Positions 33,615-42,801 are shown, counted from the stretch's first letter. The stretch: 64,000 bases of DNA from an uncultured Sutterella sp. (GCA_905197905.1 CAJKAP010000009.1:1-64000), one strand, 5' to 3'. The notes: a model not told the origin generated them from the sequence alone. A program made the numbers and translations.

Positions 33615-34775
33615 ATGACTGACACTATTCAACGTGATGGCGCTGTATGGCTCGCTGGTGAAGCGAGTGGCGACTTTATTGCTTCGCTGATTCTCCCCGA
33701 AGTCATCCGCAAGATGGATGGCGCCCTTCAGTATGGGATTGGTGGCCCGAAAATGGCGGATGCCGGTTTTCGCGCTTGGCACGATATCAGCGAACTCAAT
33801 GTGCGTGGCTACGTTGAAGTGCTCGCTCACTTACCTCGTCTGATCCGTCTGCGTCGCTCTCTGGAGCAGCGCATTGTGGATTCGCTCCCGCGCGTTTTCG
33901 TGGGGGTGGATGCCCCAGACTTTAATTTAGGTCTGGAAGCGAAATTGCGTCGCCACAAAGTGCCGGTTGTGCACTTGGTGAGCCCCTCGATTTGGGCTTG
34001 GCGACCAGAGCGCATTCAAGACATTCGCCGTGCGGTGGACCATATGCTCTTGGTCTTCCCCTTTGAGGAAGAAATCTACCGTAAGGCAGGGATTCCGGCG
34101 ACCTTTGTGGGTCACCCCTTAGCGGGCATCATTCCGATGACGCCTGATACCGAAGGTGCTCGCCAGTATTTAGGCGTTGAGGCTAAGGGTCGTCCTGTGG
34201 TCACGGTGATGCCAGGCTCTCGTCCAGCGGAAATTTCTGGCTGTGGCGCGATCTTCTTCGAAGCGGTGGAGCGCTTAATTAAGCGCACAGGTCCTGTGAC
34301 AGTGCTCGTTCCTGTGATGAATGAAGAAGCTGAGAAGAATCTTCTGCAACTCGCACACGGCTACCCCAATGTGCAGTCGTCGTTGATCGTCAAAGTGGGC
34401 GAAAGCCACAAGATGATTGAAGCGGCTGACGCAGTGCTCGTCGCTTCTGGGACGGCTGCGCTTGAATGCGCGCTCTACAAGAAACCCATGGTGGTGGGCT
34501 ATAAAATGCCTGGTCTCACGGGTCTTTTGATGGAAAAGAAGGGGTTGATCAACTGTGTCTCCCTTCCCAACATTCTCCTCAAAGAGAAAGTTGTGCCCGA
34601 GTTCCTCCAGTTCTTCTGCGAACCCGATCCCATTTCTTGGGCTTTGTCCGATGCGCTTGAAAACGATAAGCGCCGCGCAGAGTTGGTGGAACGCTTTAGC
34701 GCCCTTCATGAGTCGCTCATGGCGGACACCGCAGCGCTTGCTTCTGACGTGATCACCTCGATCGCACACAAATAA
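33615..34775 (+). CDS. lpxB: Lipid-A-disaccharide synthase
   Basis: Joins UDP-2,3-diacylglucosamine and lipid X into the lipid A disaccharide; a GT-B-fold inner-membrane-associated enzyme of family GT19. The 386 residues contain the family N-terminal GEASGDFIASLILPEV, HLVSPSIWAWRPERI (about 119-133) and the C-terminal ASGTAALECALYKKPMVVGYK (Glu in the donor site). rnhB starts 1 nt after its stop, so the two are translationally coupled. Confidence 0.96.
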   Translation: MTDTIQRDGAVWLAGEASGDFIASLILPEVIRKMDGALQYGIGGPKMADAGFRAWHDISELNVRGYVEVLAHLPRLIRLRRSLEQRIVDSLPRVFVGVDAPDFNLGLEAKLRRHKVPVVHLVSPSIWAWRPERIQDIRRAVDHMLLVFPFEEEIYRKAGIPATFVGHPLAGIIPMTPDTEGARQYLGVEAKGRPVVTVMPGSRPAEISGCGAIFFEAVERLIKRTGPVTVLVPVMNEEAEKNLLQLAHGYPNVQSSLIVKVGESHKMIEAADAVLVASGTAALECALYKKPMVVGYKMPGLTGLLMEKKGLINCVSLPNILLKEKVVPEFLQFFCEPDPISWALSDALENDKRRAELVERFSALHESLMADTAALASDVITSIAHK

Positions 34776-34776
34776 G

Positions 34777-35490
34777 ATGCCCAATGATTGGCGATGGATC
34801 GCTGGCGAATATCCCGCCACCGAAACTTTAGATAATGGCTTACCAGACTTGTTTGGTGAGCTTCCTTTTCCTTGGGAAGAACCCCTTGCCGCAGGGGTGG
34901 ACGAAGCAGGGCGCGGAGCGCTCGCGGGTCCCGTCTGTGTCGCTGCGGTGATTCTTGACCCCAACACTCCCATTGAAGGTTTGAACGACTCGAAAAAACT
35001 CTCTGTCGCTGAACGCGAGCGCTTAGCCGTCGAGATTCGTGAGAAGGCCACGGCCTGGGCGGTTGCCTGGGGGAGTGTAGAAGAAATTGACGAGCACAAT
35101 ATTCTTCAGGCAACGATGATTGCCTTGAAGCGCGCCGTAAACGATTTGTCCGTCAAACCCACGACTGTGATGATTGATGGTAACTACCGCCCGAAGGGAT
35201 TGCCTTATCCCGCCTGCACCCTTGTGAAGGGCGACGCACGCGTGGCACAAATTGCCGCCGCCTCGATTCTCGCGAAAACGAGCCGTGATCACTTAATGAC
35301 CGAAATGGAAGTTGATTATCCTGGTTACCACTTCGCTAAGCACGCGGGCTATGGCACAGCCGTGCATCTTGAAGCACTCAAAGTACTGGGCCCATCTGCC
35401 ATTCACCGCAAAACCTTTGATCCCGTGAAGACGATGCTCGCCAACGGGAGTGCACCTCGCGATACCGCTTCTTTGGAGACGAAAGAATGA
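34777..35490 (+). CDS. rnhB: Ribonuclease HII
   Basis: Cleaves RNA in RNA-DNA hybrids and starts removal of misincorporated ribonucleotides. The 237-residue protein has a ~35-residue N-terminal extension before the catalytic GVDEAGRGALAGPV (Asp and Glu, about 40-53), LNDSKKLS, and the later acidic residues in VMIDGN and the HHLMTEMEVDYP-like segment (SRDHLMTEMEVDYPGY). It starts 1 nt after lpxB and overlaps the next gene by 4 nt (ATGA). Confidence 0.95.
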   Translation: MPNDWRWIAGEYPATETLDNGLPDLFGELPFPWEEPLAAGVDEAGRGALAGPVCVAAVILDPNTPIEGLNDSKKLSVAERERLAVEIREKATAWAVAWGSVEEIDEHNILQATMIALKRAVNDLSVKPTTVMIDGNYRPKGLPYPACTLVKGDARVAQIAAASILAKTSRDHLMTEMEVDYPGYHFAKHAGYGTAVHLEALKVLGPSAIHRKTFDPVKTMLANGSAPRDTASLETKE

Positions 35491-36302
35491 CTTCTCCTCT
35501 TTTTACCCGTATTGAAAGCGATGCGAATGCGCGCTTTAAACGTTGGAAAAAATTAGCGCTTGAATCGCGTAGTGTGAAAAAAGAGGGCGCGACGCTTTGC
35601 GAAGGGGCGCACCTTGTGATGTGCCTTTTAGAGCGCCCAGAAGTTAATGTCACGGCTATTTTGCTCGATGAAAAGCATGTGAACGAAGAAGTCCAGGCGC
35701 TTCTTGGGAAGCTTCAAGAGACGCATCCTCGCGCGCCGCTCTACACCTTAACGCCAGCGCTTTACAACACACTCTCCCCAGTGGAACATGGGGTAGGGTT
35801 GATGGTCGAAATTGAGGTGCCCAAGGTGGACAAGACTGCCAAGCTCACCGGGGATATTCTTTACCTTGATGGTGTGCAAGACGTGGGGAACGCAGGCACA
35901 CTCATTCGTACCGCAGTAGCGGCAGGGGTGAAAACCATTGTCGCTTCGCCTCAGACTGTCCTTCTTTGGACGCCGAAAGTCCTGCGTGCTGCAATGGGCG
36001 CACATTTTGGCGCGAAGATTCTTGAGGGCATGACGATTGAGACTTTCCGTGACCAGTTTTCTGGCACGATTTGCGTAGCAGATGCCAGAGGCGGAGAAGA
36101 CCTTTTTGCCACCACCACATACCCCGAAGGGGAAACGGCGTGGGTGATGGGCGCAGAAGGCCCCGGCATTTCTGAGCGTGCATTGGAGCTCTCTGATCGT
36201 CGCTTTTATATCCCGATTGAGGCGGATTGCGAAAGTTTGAATGTGGCCGCCGCTGGCGCTGTCTGCCTTTTTGAGCAACGCCGTCGTCGCCTTGCGCGTT
36301 AA
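35487..36302 (+). CDS. TrmH/SpoU-family RNA 2'-O-methyltransferase
   Basis: SPOUT-class methyltransferase likely acting on a ribose in rRNA or tRNA. The 271 residues hold an N-terminal substrate-binding domain (about 1-100, EGATLCEGAHLVMCLLERPE) and the trefoil-knot catalytic domain with LDGVQDVGNAGTLIRTA (about 129-145), WVMGAEGPGIS and IPIEADCESLNVAAA. It belongs to the group that follows rnhB in Burkholderiales. It overlaps rnhB by 4 nt. The exact target nucleotide cannot be told. Confidence 0.92.
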   Translation: MTSPLFTRIESDANARFKRWKKLALESRSVKKEGATLCEGAHLVMCLLERPEVNVTAILLDEKHVNEEVQALLGKLQETHPRAPLYTLTPALYNTLSPVEHGVGLMVEIEVPKVDKTAKLTGDILYLDGVQDVGNAGTLIRTAVAAGVKTIVASPQTVLLWTPKVLRAAMGAHFGAKILEGMTIETFRDQFSGTICVADARGGEDLFATTTYPEGETAWVMGAEGPGISERALELSDRRFYIPIEADCESLNVAAAGAVCLFEQRRRRLAR

Positions 36303-36362
36303 TGGAAAAGAGTGCCAAAAGCTTGGCAATTCACGACAGGAAAAACCCGAAGGCTTGAAGCG

Positions 36363-36395
36363 AACCCCGCGAAAGATTGATTTCTCGGGGTTTTG
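36363..36395 (+). terminator. Terminator ending the lpxA-lpxB-rnhB-methyltransferase unit
   Basis: AACCCCG / CGGGGTT with an inner GAAA/TTTC helix is followed by TTTTG. Confidence 0.8.
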
Positions 36396-36500
36396 TTTCG
36401 CCCGTTGACTTAGTCCTCATGACTGGGGCGGTTTTCTTCTCTATTCCTCACCCCTATAATGGAAGGACACACATCAATCCTTCAGTTGAGGAGCTGATTT

Positions 36501-37667
36501 ATGCTGAATTTTAATTACTACAATCCCTGCCGTTTGGTCTTTGGTCGAGACGCCGAAAAAGAAGCCGGTAACCTTGCCGCGTCTGTTTTGGGCGGAAAGG
36601 GGCGCGTGCTCGTCGTCTATGGTGGCGGCTCTGTGGTGCGCTCCGGGCTTCTGGCTCGTGTTGAAGAAGCACTCACCCAAGCAGGTCACACGGTAGTGGC
36701 ACGTGGTGGCGTACAGCCCAATCCTCAGATGAGCTTTGTGCACCAGTTGCTTGAAGAATTTAAAGACGACCAAATTGATTTGGTCTTGGGCGTGGGTGGT
36801 GGCTCTGTGATCGATACCGCAAAGTCCACCGCCGTAGCGCTCAAAACCAAGGCGGATCCGTGGCCCTATTTTGCGGAAGGCCGTATCCCAACGGAAGCCC
36901 TTCCTGTGATGGCGATTTTGACGCTTCCTGCTGCAGGAAGTGAGCAGTCCATTCGCTCGGTGATGACCCACGAAGGCATCAAGACGGGGATTGGCGCAGA
37001 ATGCATTCGCCCGAAAGTGGCGATCATCAATCCTGAACTCTTTATGACGTTGCCTCTTAAGCAGGTGGGCTCTGGTGTGGTGGATATGATGTCGCACATT
37101 ATGGAGCGCTATTTCTCCGCCACGGACAACACCGACTACGTGGACGCACAATCTGAAGCCGCGCTTCGCACTGCCATGGAACATGGTCGCAAGGTTTACC
37201 AAGATCCGAAAGACTATGACGCTTGGTGTCAGGTCGCCATGGTCGGCACCTTCGCACACAACGGCTACTTTGGCTTGGGCCGTCAAGAAGACTGGGCCTG
37301 CCACGCGATGGAGCATGAAATCTCTGGCTGGAACGATGCGATTGTGCACGGCATGGGGCTTGCGATTTTGATTCCGAATTGGATGCGCTATGTCTCGCAA
37401 CAAAAACCCGCTCGCTTTGTGCAGTTTGCCCAGAATGTGATGGGCATCACGCCACAAGAAAGCGACACGGAAACGATCGAATTGGGGATTGCAAAGCTCT
37501 GCGCCTTCTACCAAGACATGGGCATGCCCCTGAAGCTTTCTGAATTGGGCGTCACCGATTGCCCAGTGGCCCAATTAGCAGAACGCTGCTGTCGCCGTGG
37601 CCCAGTGGGTAAACTCTTACCGCTTGCCGCCGCTGATGTGGCAGCGATTATGGAAGCCTCGCTCTAA
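36501..37667 (+). CDS. Iron-containing alcohol dehydrogenase (YqhD/BdhA-like)
   Basis: NAD(P)H-dependent reductase of short aldehydes, typically detoxifying lipid-peroxidation or glycation aldehydes or disposing of electrons in fermentation. The 388-residue protein has the nucleotide-binding GVGGGSVIDTAKS (about 97-109), LPAAGSEQS, and the metal ligands D195, H199, H268 and H283 visible in VDMMSHIMERY and WACHAMEHEISGWNDAIVHG. Sequence features such as GQEDWACHAMEHE-type spacing are those of the YqhD/butanol dehydrogenase subgroup. It is flanked by terminators and is a single-gene unit. Confidence 0.93.
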   Translation: MLNFNYYNPCRLVFGRDAEKEAGNLAASVLGGKGRVLVVYGGGSVVRSGLLARVEEALTQAGHTVVARGGVQPNPQMSFVHQLLEEFKDDQIDLVLGVGGGSVIDTAKSTAVALKTKADPWPYFAEGRIPTEALPVMAILTLPAAGSEQSIRSVMTHEGIKTGIGAECIRPKVAIINPELFMTLPLKQVGSGVVDMMSHIMERYFSATDNTDYVDAQSEAALRTAMEHGRKVYQDPKDYDAWCQVAMVGTFAHNGYFGLGRQEDWACHAMEHEISGWNDAIVHGMGLAILIPNWMRYVSQQKPARFVQFAQNVMGITPQESDTETIELGIAKLCAFYQDMGMPLKLSELGVTDCPVAQLAERCCRRGPVGKLLPLAAADVAAIMEASL

Positions 37668-37686
37668 GAAAGTAGCCATCTAAATG

Positions 37687-37725
37687 TGATGAGCTCAGTC
37701 GTTTTGGCTGGGCTCATTTGTTTTC
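37687..37725 (+). terminator. Terminator of the alcohol dehydrogenase gene
   Basis: ATGAGCTCAG / CTGGGCTCAT (one wobble) with a 9-nt loop, followed by TTGTTTTC. Confidence 0.75.
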
Positions 37726-37795
37726 TCCTCAACAAAACGACAAGTTGCGCTAAACTGCTAGCTTGACTCCTAAAAAGACAAAGACCAGAGAAGAG

Positions 37796-38653
37796 ATGCA
37801 ATCGTTTTGGATTTTAATTTCAGCGCTTCTTGCCACACTGTCCTACGCGCTGATGAAATTAACACCACAGTACGCCTTTCATGAACTCTTTTTCATGCGA
37901 GCGGTGTTTTTGGCAATCGTGGTGTTTGCGCTTCTTCTCGTGCGTCGTGTCTCGCTTAAAACCACACATCCCCTCTTGCAAGCAGCTCGTATTTTCTTTG
38001 CCATCGTTGCGCTCAACTGCAATATCGTCGTGACGCAACACATTCCTTTGAGCACTGCGCAAACGCTTGCCTTCACGTCTCCACTTTTTGTGGGGTTTAT
38101 GCTTGTGTTGGCAAGCCTTTGGAAGAAAACGCCCGTCAATTGGGCGATGGTCGGAACGCTACTGTTGGGCTTTGGCGGCGTGGATTTGATGCTCCGCCCA
38201 TCTTTTGCCGATACAGGTTTCGTTTACCCTGCGCTGGGGCTTCTCGCAGGTTTTAGCTCTGCCTGTGGGAGTCTTATTCTCACACGCTTAGGTCGAGGTG
38301 GGGAGCCCATTTTGCGAACGGTCTTTTATCTTGCTATGGGAAGTCTACTTTTCTCAGGTGGCGCGGTTTTCCTTTATCCTCTCTCAGACCTCAAAGAACT
38401 CTTTTTGGAACCGACTCTCCTTTTGATGGGGCTATGCACGGCAGGCGCGCAACTCGCACAAACGCAAGCTTGGGGAAAAGGTCATACGCTTCTTTGCGCG
38501 AATTTGCAGTTTTCGACCATTTTCTTTGGTGCGTTTTTGGGGTGGCTTCTTTTTGCCGAAGTGCTCGATTGGGTAAGCTACGTCGGGATTTCCATTGTCT
38601 TTACTGCCGCGATTCTCGCGACGATGATCAAACTTCAGAGTAAACGCGCATAA
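37796..38653 (+). CDS. EamA-family (DMT superfamily) transporter
   Basis: A 285-residue inner-membrane protein with about ten predicted helices arranged as two EamA repeats, the layout of drug/metabolite exporters such as amino acid exporters. The ATG at 37796 follows AGAGAAG and starts just before the first helix (FWILISALLATLSYALMKL); the upstream frame to 37763 is not hydrophobic and is unlikely to be translated. Residues 90-105 (TAQTLAFTSPLFVGFM) match the conserved DMT helix. The substrate is unknown. It converges with the threonine-synthase-like gene across a bidirectional terminator. Confidence 0.9.
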   Translation: MQSFWILISALLATLSYALMKLTPQYAFHELFFMRAVFLAIVVFALLLVRRVSLKTTHPLLQAARIFFAIVALNCNIVVTQHIPLSTAQTLAFTSPLFVGFMLVLASLWKKTPVNWAMVGTLLLGFGGVDLMLRPSFADTGFVYPALGLLAGFSSACGSLILTRLGRGGEPILRTVFYLAMGSLLFSGGAVFLYPLSDLKELFLEPTLLLMGLCTAGAQLAQTQAWGKGHTLLCANLQFSTIFFGAFLGWLLFAEVLDWVSYVGISIVFTAAILATMIKLQSKRA

Positions 38654-38654
38654 A

Positions 38655-38690
38655 AAATCGCTCTCAAAACTTCCATCTTGAGAGCGATTT
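38655..38690. terminator. Bidirectional terminator
   Basis: AAATCGCTCTCAA / TTGAGAGCGATTT, a perfect 13-bp stem with a 10-nt loop, lies between convergent genes. Confidence 0.85.
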
Positions 38691-38710
38691 GGCGATTCAA
38701 CGTACTCGGA

Positions 38711-39811
38711 TTAGTGGTCAGACTTAATCCCTGCGCCACACATCGTGATCAGCACATCACGCTTCGGACCCGTATCTTCACAGAACTTCAACCAAGCCGC
38801 ATAGTTTGCAGCCGTAGTGTGTTCACAATAGATCCCACGGCGAGCAAGTGCGGCACGAGCTTCGAGAATGCGATCTTCAGGGGCGTGCACCACCGTCACA
38901 TTGTGTTTTTGCATGTAGGCGAGTAGTTCATGACCGCGCATCGGCTGGCCAATAGCAATGCCTTCTGCAATCGTGGGTTGAGGAGTAATCTGAGCGGGCT
39001 CGTCTTTTCCTGCCTGGCGTGCTTGGTAGAGCGGGTCGCAGAGTTCACTTTGCAGTGCAACCACGTGCGGTTCTTCTTTAATCGCGCCCGAAGCCATTAA
39101 GTGTTCAATCGCTTTCATCACGCCAATAAAGAGCGTGCCGTTCCCAACAGGGACGACGATATAAGCGGGAAGGCGGCCCAACTGCTCAAAGGTTTCGTAG
39201 AGATAGGTTTTCGTGCCTTCGTAGAAGTAGGGGTTATAAACGTGGTTGGCGTAATAGGCGCCCCCTTCTTTCACTGCCGCGCGACAAACATCCGCACAGT
39301 GGTCACGTGTTCCCGGAATCACATGTGCCTTAGCGCCGTGCGCTTCAATCATCGTGATCTTCTTGGGGCTAGTGCCTTCGGGGACGTAAATATCGCATTC
39401 GATCCCCGCGCGAGCGCAGTAAGCGGCAACACTATTGCCTGCGTTGCCACTAGAATCTTGTACACAACGCTTCACACCAATTTCCACCATGTGGCTAACG
39501 AGTGCCGCCGCGCCACGGTCTTTAAAGGAGAGCGTGGGCATGTAATAGTCCATCTTGAGGAGGACGTCGCCACTTGGGTCGAGCGGAATAATCGGCGTCA
39601 TGCCTTCACCCATGGTAACGCCTCGCCACGCTTCCCCATCAATCGCCATAAAGCGGCGATAGCGGAAAAGGCTCCACTCCTTGGTGTCAATTAAGGCAGA
39701 ATCCCAGGCAGGGGGTTCAAAGGCGATATCAAAGAGTCCACCACAGTGGCAGTGGGCATCCTGAGTGGTGGTGGGCGTTAGGGCGCCACAGCGCGTACAA
39801 ACAAAATTCAT
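38711..39811 (-). CDS. PLP-dependent threonine synthase-like enzyme
   Basis: A fold-type II PLP enzyme, 366 residues, closest in layout to threonine synthase. An N-terminal zinc-ribbon-like segment (C5, C8, C21, C23: CTRC ... CHCGG) precedes the catalytic core. The PLP lysine is K97 in TLSFKDRGA, followed by SSGNAGNSVAAYCARAG (phosphate-side loop) and PVGNGTLFIGV. Threonine synthases convert phosphohomoserine to threonine, but this one is away from thr genes and lies 14 nt behind a YheO/DauR-type regulator, which suggests a catabolic or D-amino-acid-linked role such as a dehydratase or ammonia-lyase. That is inference. Confidence 0.85.
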   Translation of the reverse strand: MNFVCTRCGALTPTTTQDAHCHCGGLFDIAFEPPAWDSALIDTKEWSLFRYRRFMAIDGEAWRGVTMGEGMTPIIPLDPSGDVLLKMDYYMPTLSFKDRGAAALVSHMVEIGVKRCVQDSSGNAGNSVAAYCARAGIECDIYVPEGTSPKKITMIEAHGAKAHVIPGTRDHCADVCRAAVKEGGAYYANHVYNPYFYEGTKTYLYETFEQLGRLPAYIVVPVGNGTLFIGVMKAIEHLMASGAIKEEPHVVALQSELCDPLYQARQAGKDEPAQITPQPTIAEGIAIGQPMRGHELLAYMQKHNVTVVHAPEDRILEARAALARRGIYCEHTTAANYAAWLKFCEDTGPKRDVLITMCGAGIKSDH

Positions 39812-39825
39812 TTCAAAAACCTCCT

Positions 39826-40521
39826 TTAATCGGCGCTCATCTTGCGCACTTCATCGATATAGGCATAAACCGTGACGCGGGACATCTCGAGTTTTTCCGC
39901 CACAATATCCACGGCACCCTTCATCTGGAAGACACCACGCGACTCCATAAACTGAATCATCTCGAGGCGACGCTGACGCGTGAAGGGGCGTTGCGTTTGA
40001 TTGATCACACTGTCAATCAGGCTCGTTACGATGTCGAGCATGTTGTGGTTGACATTTGTGGGGTCAATGGAGTCCGTCGAGAATTGCGTTGGCGTAATTG
40101 TCGTATCCGCTTTGTCAATCCCCGGGAGAAGCGAAGTTAGAAGCTGAATCTGCTCGGTGATCTTGGTGGTATCGAGGTTGATACAAAGGGCACCCAAAAG
40201 CGTGCCATCTGCCGCGCGGATAAAGAGCGAAGAAGAGCGGATGAGTTTTTTATGGTGGCGGAAGTAATAATTCGGGATCACGCCTTCTGCGCTCTCGGCT
40301 GCGACAAGCGCCTGAGAGATCAAATGATTAAAACTTTCCCCGACTTTTCTCCCTGTCACATGCCCGTTGGCCACATAGCAAACGGACTTTTCTGGCGTCC
40401 GTAAGTCGTGTAGGACGACCTCACAGTCTTGTCCAAAAGTTTGGACGATCAGTTCAGCCACAGCAACGTAAGGGAGGAGTTCAGCGGGGATGGCTGCGAC
40501 TGGTTGGGACGAGTCACTCAT
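39826..40521 (-). CDS. YheO/DauR-type transcriptional regulator
   Basis: A 231-residue regulator with an N-terminal YheO-type PAS domain (about 12-125: FGQDCEVVLHDLRTPEKSV, FRHHKKLIRSSSLFIRAADG, LGALCINLDTT) and a C-terminal helix-turn-helix (about 185-231: RLEMIQFMESRGVFQMKGAV and DIVAEKLEMSRVTVYAYIDEV). DauR of Pseudomonas represses D-arginine catabolism genes; relatives often adjoin the gene they control. Here it is upstream of and co-oriented with the threonine-synthase-like gene. The divergent region 40522-40785 holds two inverted repeats that could be its operators. Confidence 0.88.
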   Translation of the reverse strand: MSDSSQPVAAIPAELLPYVAVAELIVQTFGQDCEVVLHDLRTPEKSVCYVANGHVTGRKVGESFNHLISQALVAAESAEGVIPNYYFRHHKKLIRSSSLFIRAADGTLLGALCINLDTTKITEQIQLLTSLLPGIDKADTTITPTQFSTDSIDPTNVNHNMLDIVTSLIDSVINQTQRPFTRQRRLEMIQFMESRGVFQMKGAVDIVAEKLEMSRVTVYAYIDEVRKMSAD

Positions 40522-40637
40522 GAAAAGCTTTCCTTAGAAACGTGAAGGAGTTTGAGATTTCAGTACAATGAGGGGCGTATTTTTTTTGGAACGCTCACCT
40601 GCCTATTGACCAAAAAGTTGGCGATAGAAAAATGAAA

Positions 40638-40677
40638 AGATCATAAGAAATGATCTACATATAGAATAAATTCTATA
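40638..40677. promoter_or_regulatory. Two inverted repeats between the YheO-type regulator and the U32 gene
   Basis: AGATCA-7 nt-TGATCT (40638-40656) and TATAGAAT-AA-ATTCTATA (40660-40677, 8-bp arms) lie back to back in an AT-rich divergent intergenic region. Placement fits an operator for the adjacent regulator. Confidence 0.5.
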
Positions 40678-40785
40678 ACAAACCTTTTTGAAATAGCGAG
40701 AAAAAGGTGTTCTTTTTCTCTTTCATAAAGAAGAAATTCTGAGGTTGAAGCGCTCCGGACATCGAAAAGTAGAAAAGAGAACAGC

Positions 40786-42030
40786 ATGCAACGCAGTGAT
40801 TTTGAATTGATGGCCCCAGCGGGATCCCTTGAAGCTATGATGGCGGCATTTCAAGGGGGCGCGGATGCAGTCTATTTTGGAGTGGGACACCTCAATATGC
40901 GTGCGCACTCGGCGCGCAGTTTCACGGAGGATGACCTACCTGAATTAGCCAAGCGCTGTGCAGACCACGGCGTAAAGAGTTTTTTGACGGTCAATACCGT
41001 GCTCTACGATGAAGACCTCGATGCGATGCGAGCCGTGATGGAAAAAGCCGCTCGCGCAGGGATTTCTGCGGTGATTGTGGCGGACGTTGCTGCGATGCTT
41101 GCCGCACGCGCCGTGGGGCTTGAAGTGCATCTTTCCACACAGCTGAATATCGCAAATGTGGAGGCTCTTCGCTTTTATGCGCAGTTTGCTGATGTAGCGG
41201 TGCTCGCTCGTGAGTTAACGCTGGAGCAAGTGGCTCACATTCATCAAGCTGTCATTTCAGAACCCATTTTGGGACCTTCTGGGAAACCCATTCGCCTTGA
41301 GATGTTCTGCCACGGGGCGCTCTGTATGGCTGTGAGTGGTCGTTGCTACTTGAGTGAAGGTACGCGTGGAAAGAGCGCTAACCGTGGGGAGTGCCTACAG
41401 ACTTGCCGTCGCGAATACATTGTGAAAGATAAAGAGCGCGATATTGAATTGGAAGTCGACAATGGCTACATCTTCTCGCCTCAGGACTTAAAAACGATTG
41501 GCTTTTTGGATCGTATGGTTTCGGCTGGTGCACGCGTTTTTAAGATCGAAGGGCGCGCTCGTGGTCCAGAATATGTGCGTACCGTGACAGCTGCTTATAA
41601 CGAGGCCCTTATTGCCATTGCCGAAGGTCATTGGGAAGAAGCCTCTCGCAGTGCTTGGGATGAGCGCTTAGCGACCGTCTTTAACCGTGGGTTCTGGGAG
41701 GGCTACTATTTGGGCACACCGGTGGCAGAGCTCACCGATGGCTATGGCTCTAAAGCAACGGAGCGCAAAGTTTTCACCGGTCAGTGTTTGAGTTACTACT
41801 CGAAAGCGGGCGTCGGTTACTTCCGCATTCAGGCTGGAGAATTGAAAGAGGGCGATAAAGTGATTATCACGGGTCCCACCACAGGGGCCGTGCCCGTAGA
41901 AGTGCAGGGCTTGCGTGTGAATGATCAGCCTGGCACAGTAGCGAAGAAGGGTGATGAGGTCACCTTCAAAGTGCCCGAAAAGATTCGTACCCACGATAAA
42001 CTCTATCGCATGGAAAAGGCAGATCGCTAA
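40786..42030 (+). CDS. trhP: U32-family protein, tRNA 5-hydroxyuridine biogenesis (TrhP-like)
   Basis: A 414-residue member of the U32 peptidase family. E. coli TrhP (YegQ) is needed for prephenate-dependent hydroxylation of uridine 34 in tRNA, the first step to cmo5U/mo5U, and is not a protease in vivo. The N-terminal LMAPAGSLEAMMAAFQGGAD, the U32 signature MFCHGALCMAVSGRCYLS (about 171-188) and the Cys cluster GECLQTCRREY are all present; these Cys likely bind an iron-sulfur cluster. A C-terminal OB-like domain follows (about 325-414). The length is slightly below YegQ (453). It is monocistronic, with a terminator behind. Confidence 0.88.
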   Translation: MQRSDFELMAPAGSLEAMMAAFQGGADAVYFGVGHLNMRAHSARSFTEDDLPELAKRCADHGVKSFLTVNTVLYDEDLDAMRAVMEKAARAGISAVIVADVAAMLAARAVGLEVHLSTQLNIANVEALRFYAQFADVAVLARELTLEQVAHIHQAVISEPILGPSGKPIRLEMFCHGALCMAVSGRCYLSEGTRGKSANRGECLQTCRREYIVKDKERDIELEVDNGYIFSPQDLKTIGFLDRMVSAGARVFKIEGRARGPEYVRTVTAAYNEALIAIAEGHWEEASRSAWDERLATVFNRGFWEGYYLGTPVAELTDGYGSKATERKVFTGQCLSYYSKAGVGYFRIQAGELKEGDKVIITGPTTGAVPVEVQGLRVNDQPGTVAKKGDEVTFKVPEKIRTHDKLYRMEKADR

Positions 42031-42080
42031 AACGACGACGCTCAAGTGCGCTTAATCACGCTACAATGGTTCTAACCAAT

Positions 42081-42117
42081 GAGAGCATCTTCTCTAACGG
42101 GAAGGTGCTCTTTTTTC
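42081..42117 (+). terminator. Terminator of the U32 gene
   Basis: AGAGCATCTTC / GAAGGTGCTCT (one wobble), 11 bp, followed by six T. Confidence 0.85.
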
Positions 42118-42145
42118 ACGAACAAGAACAACAAGGAAAAAGACT

Positions 42146-42637
42146 ATGTGGAATGCGTTTTTAAGCGCTTATAGCAGAAAGAATTATTTCCGTCTGCGCG
42201 GGACCACACCGCGCAAAACATTCTGGCTCTATACTTTTCTCTACTACGCCTTGATTATCGTGGGCGTTTTGGTGAGCGCTGTGCTCCCGAAAAACGTCCA
42301 GGTGTTTGCCTTTGGCATCGTTTTCGTTTTCATGATTTTCTCGATCATTCCAGGTATCACGATTGCAGTGCGTCGCCTGCATGATTCGGGACGCTCTGGC
42401 TGGTGGCTTCTCCTTTGTGCTGTGTTAAACGGTTTGTCGGGTGCGAGCGAAGTGCCTGAATTCGCGATGGTGGGAAGCGCCCTGTCGCTAATCGGCGTAG
42501 CACTGGCTGTGTGGCTCTTAACGCGCCCCGCAAAGCCCTCGAAATACTCTGAGCAAGAAGCGCAACTCGCTGCGCTGGAGACGAAAGAGCCAGCAGAAGA
42601 GAAGCCTTTCACGGGCTACGAAGAACCTCGTCAGTAA
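42146..42637 (+). CDS. DUF805 membrane protein (copy 1)
   Basis: A 163-residue inner-membrane protein of the DUF805 family, function unknown. Family hallmarks are the N-terminal aromatic-rich RKNYFRLRGTTPRKTFW and RRLHDSGRSGWWLLL (about 78-92) between hydrophobic segments (about 30-48, 50-72, 88-105, 112-132). A charged tail follows (about 140-163). It is followed by a second DUF805 gene. Confidence 0.88.
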   Translation: MWNAFLSAYSRKNYFRLRGTTPRKTFWLYTFLYYALIIVGVLVSAVLPKNVQVFAFGIVFVFMIFSIIPGITIAVRRLHDSGRSGWWLLLCAVLNGLSGASEVPEFAMVGSALSLIGVALAVWLLTRPAKPSKYSEQEAQLAALETKEPAEEKPFTGYEEPRQ

Positions 42638-42722
42638 CTTCTGTTTAAATTAGTGAAAGCGAAGAGAGAACACTTTGATCCATAGCCTAAATAGGCTAAG
42701 ATGAAAGAACTTTCTGAGCGAC

Positions 42723-42766
42723 AAACACTCGTGGTGGTGAACGCTCACTGTCACGGGTGTTTTTGT
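42723..42766 (+). terminator. Terminator between the two DUF805 genes
   Basis: ACACTCGTG / CACGGGTGT (one wobble) with flanking A and T pairs and a TTTTTG tail. Confidence 0.7.
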
Positions 42767-42801
42767 TTAGACAACTCGTTGTTTAAAGACATTGTTTTTC
42801 T

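Noticed and set aside
36474..37574. 366-codon frame antisense to the alcohol dehydrogenase gene
   Set aside because: It is His/Arg-rich shadow sequence of a well-supported gene on the plus strand.
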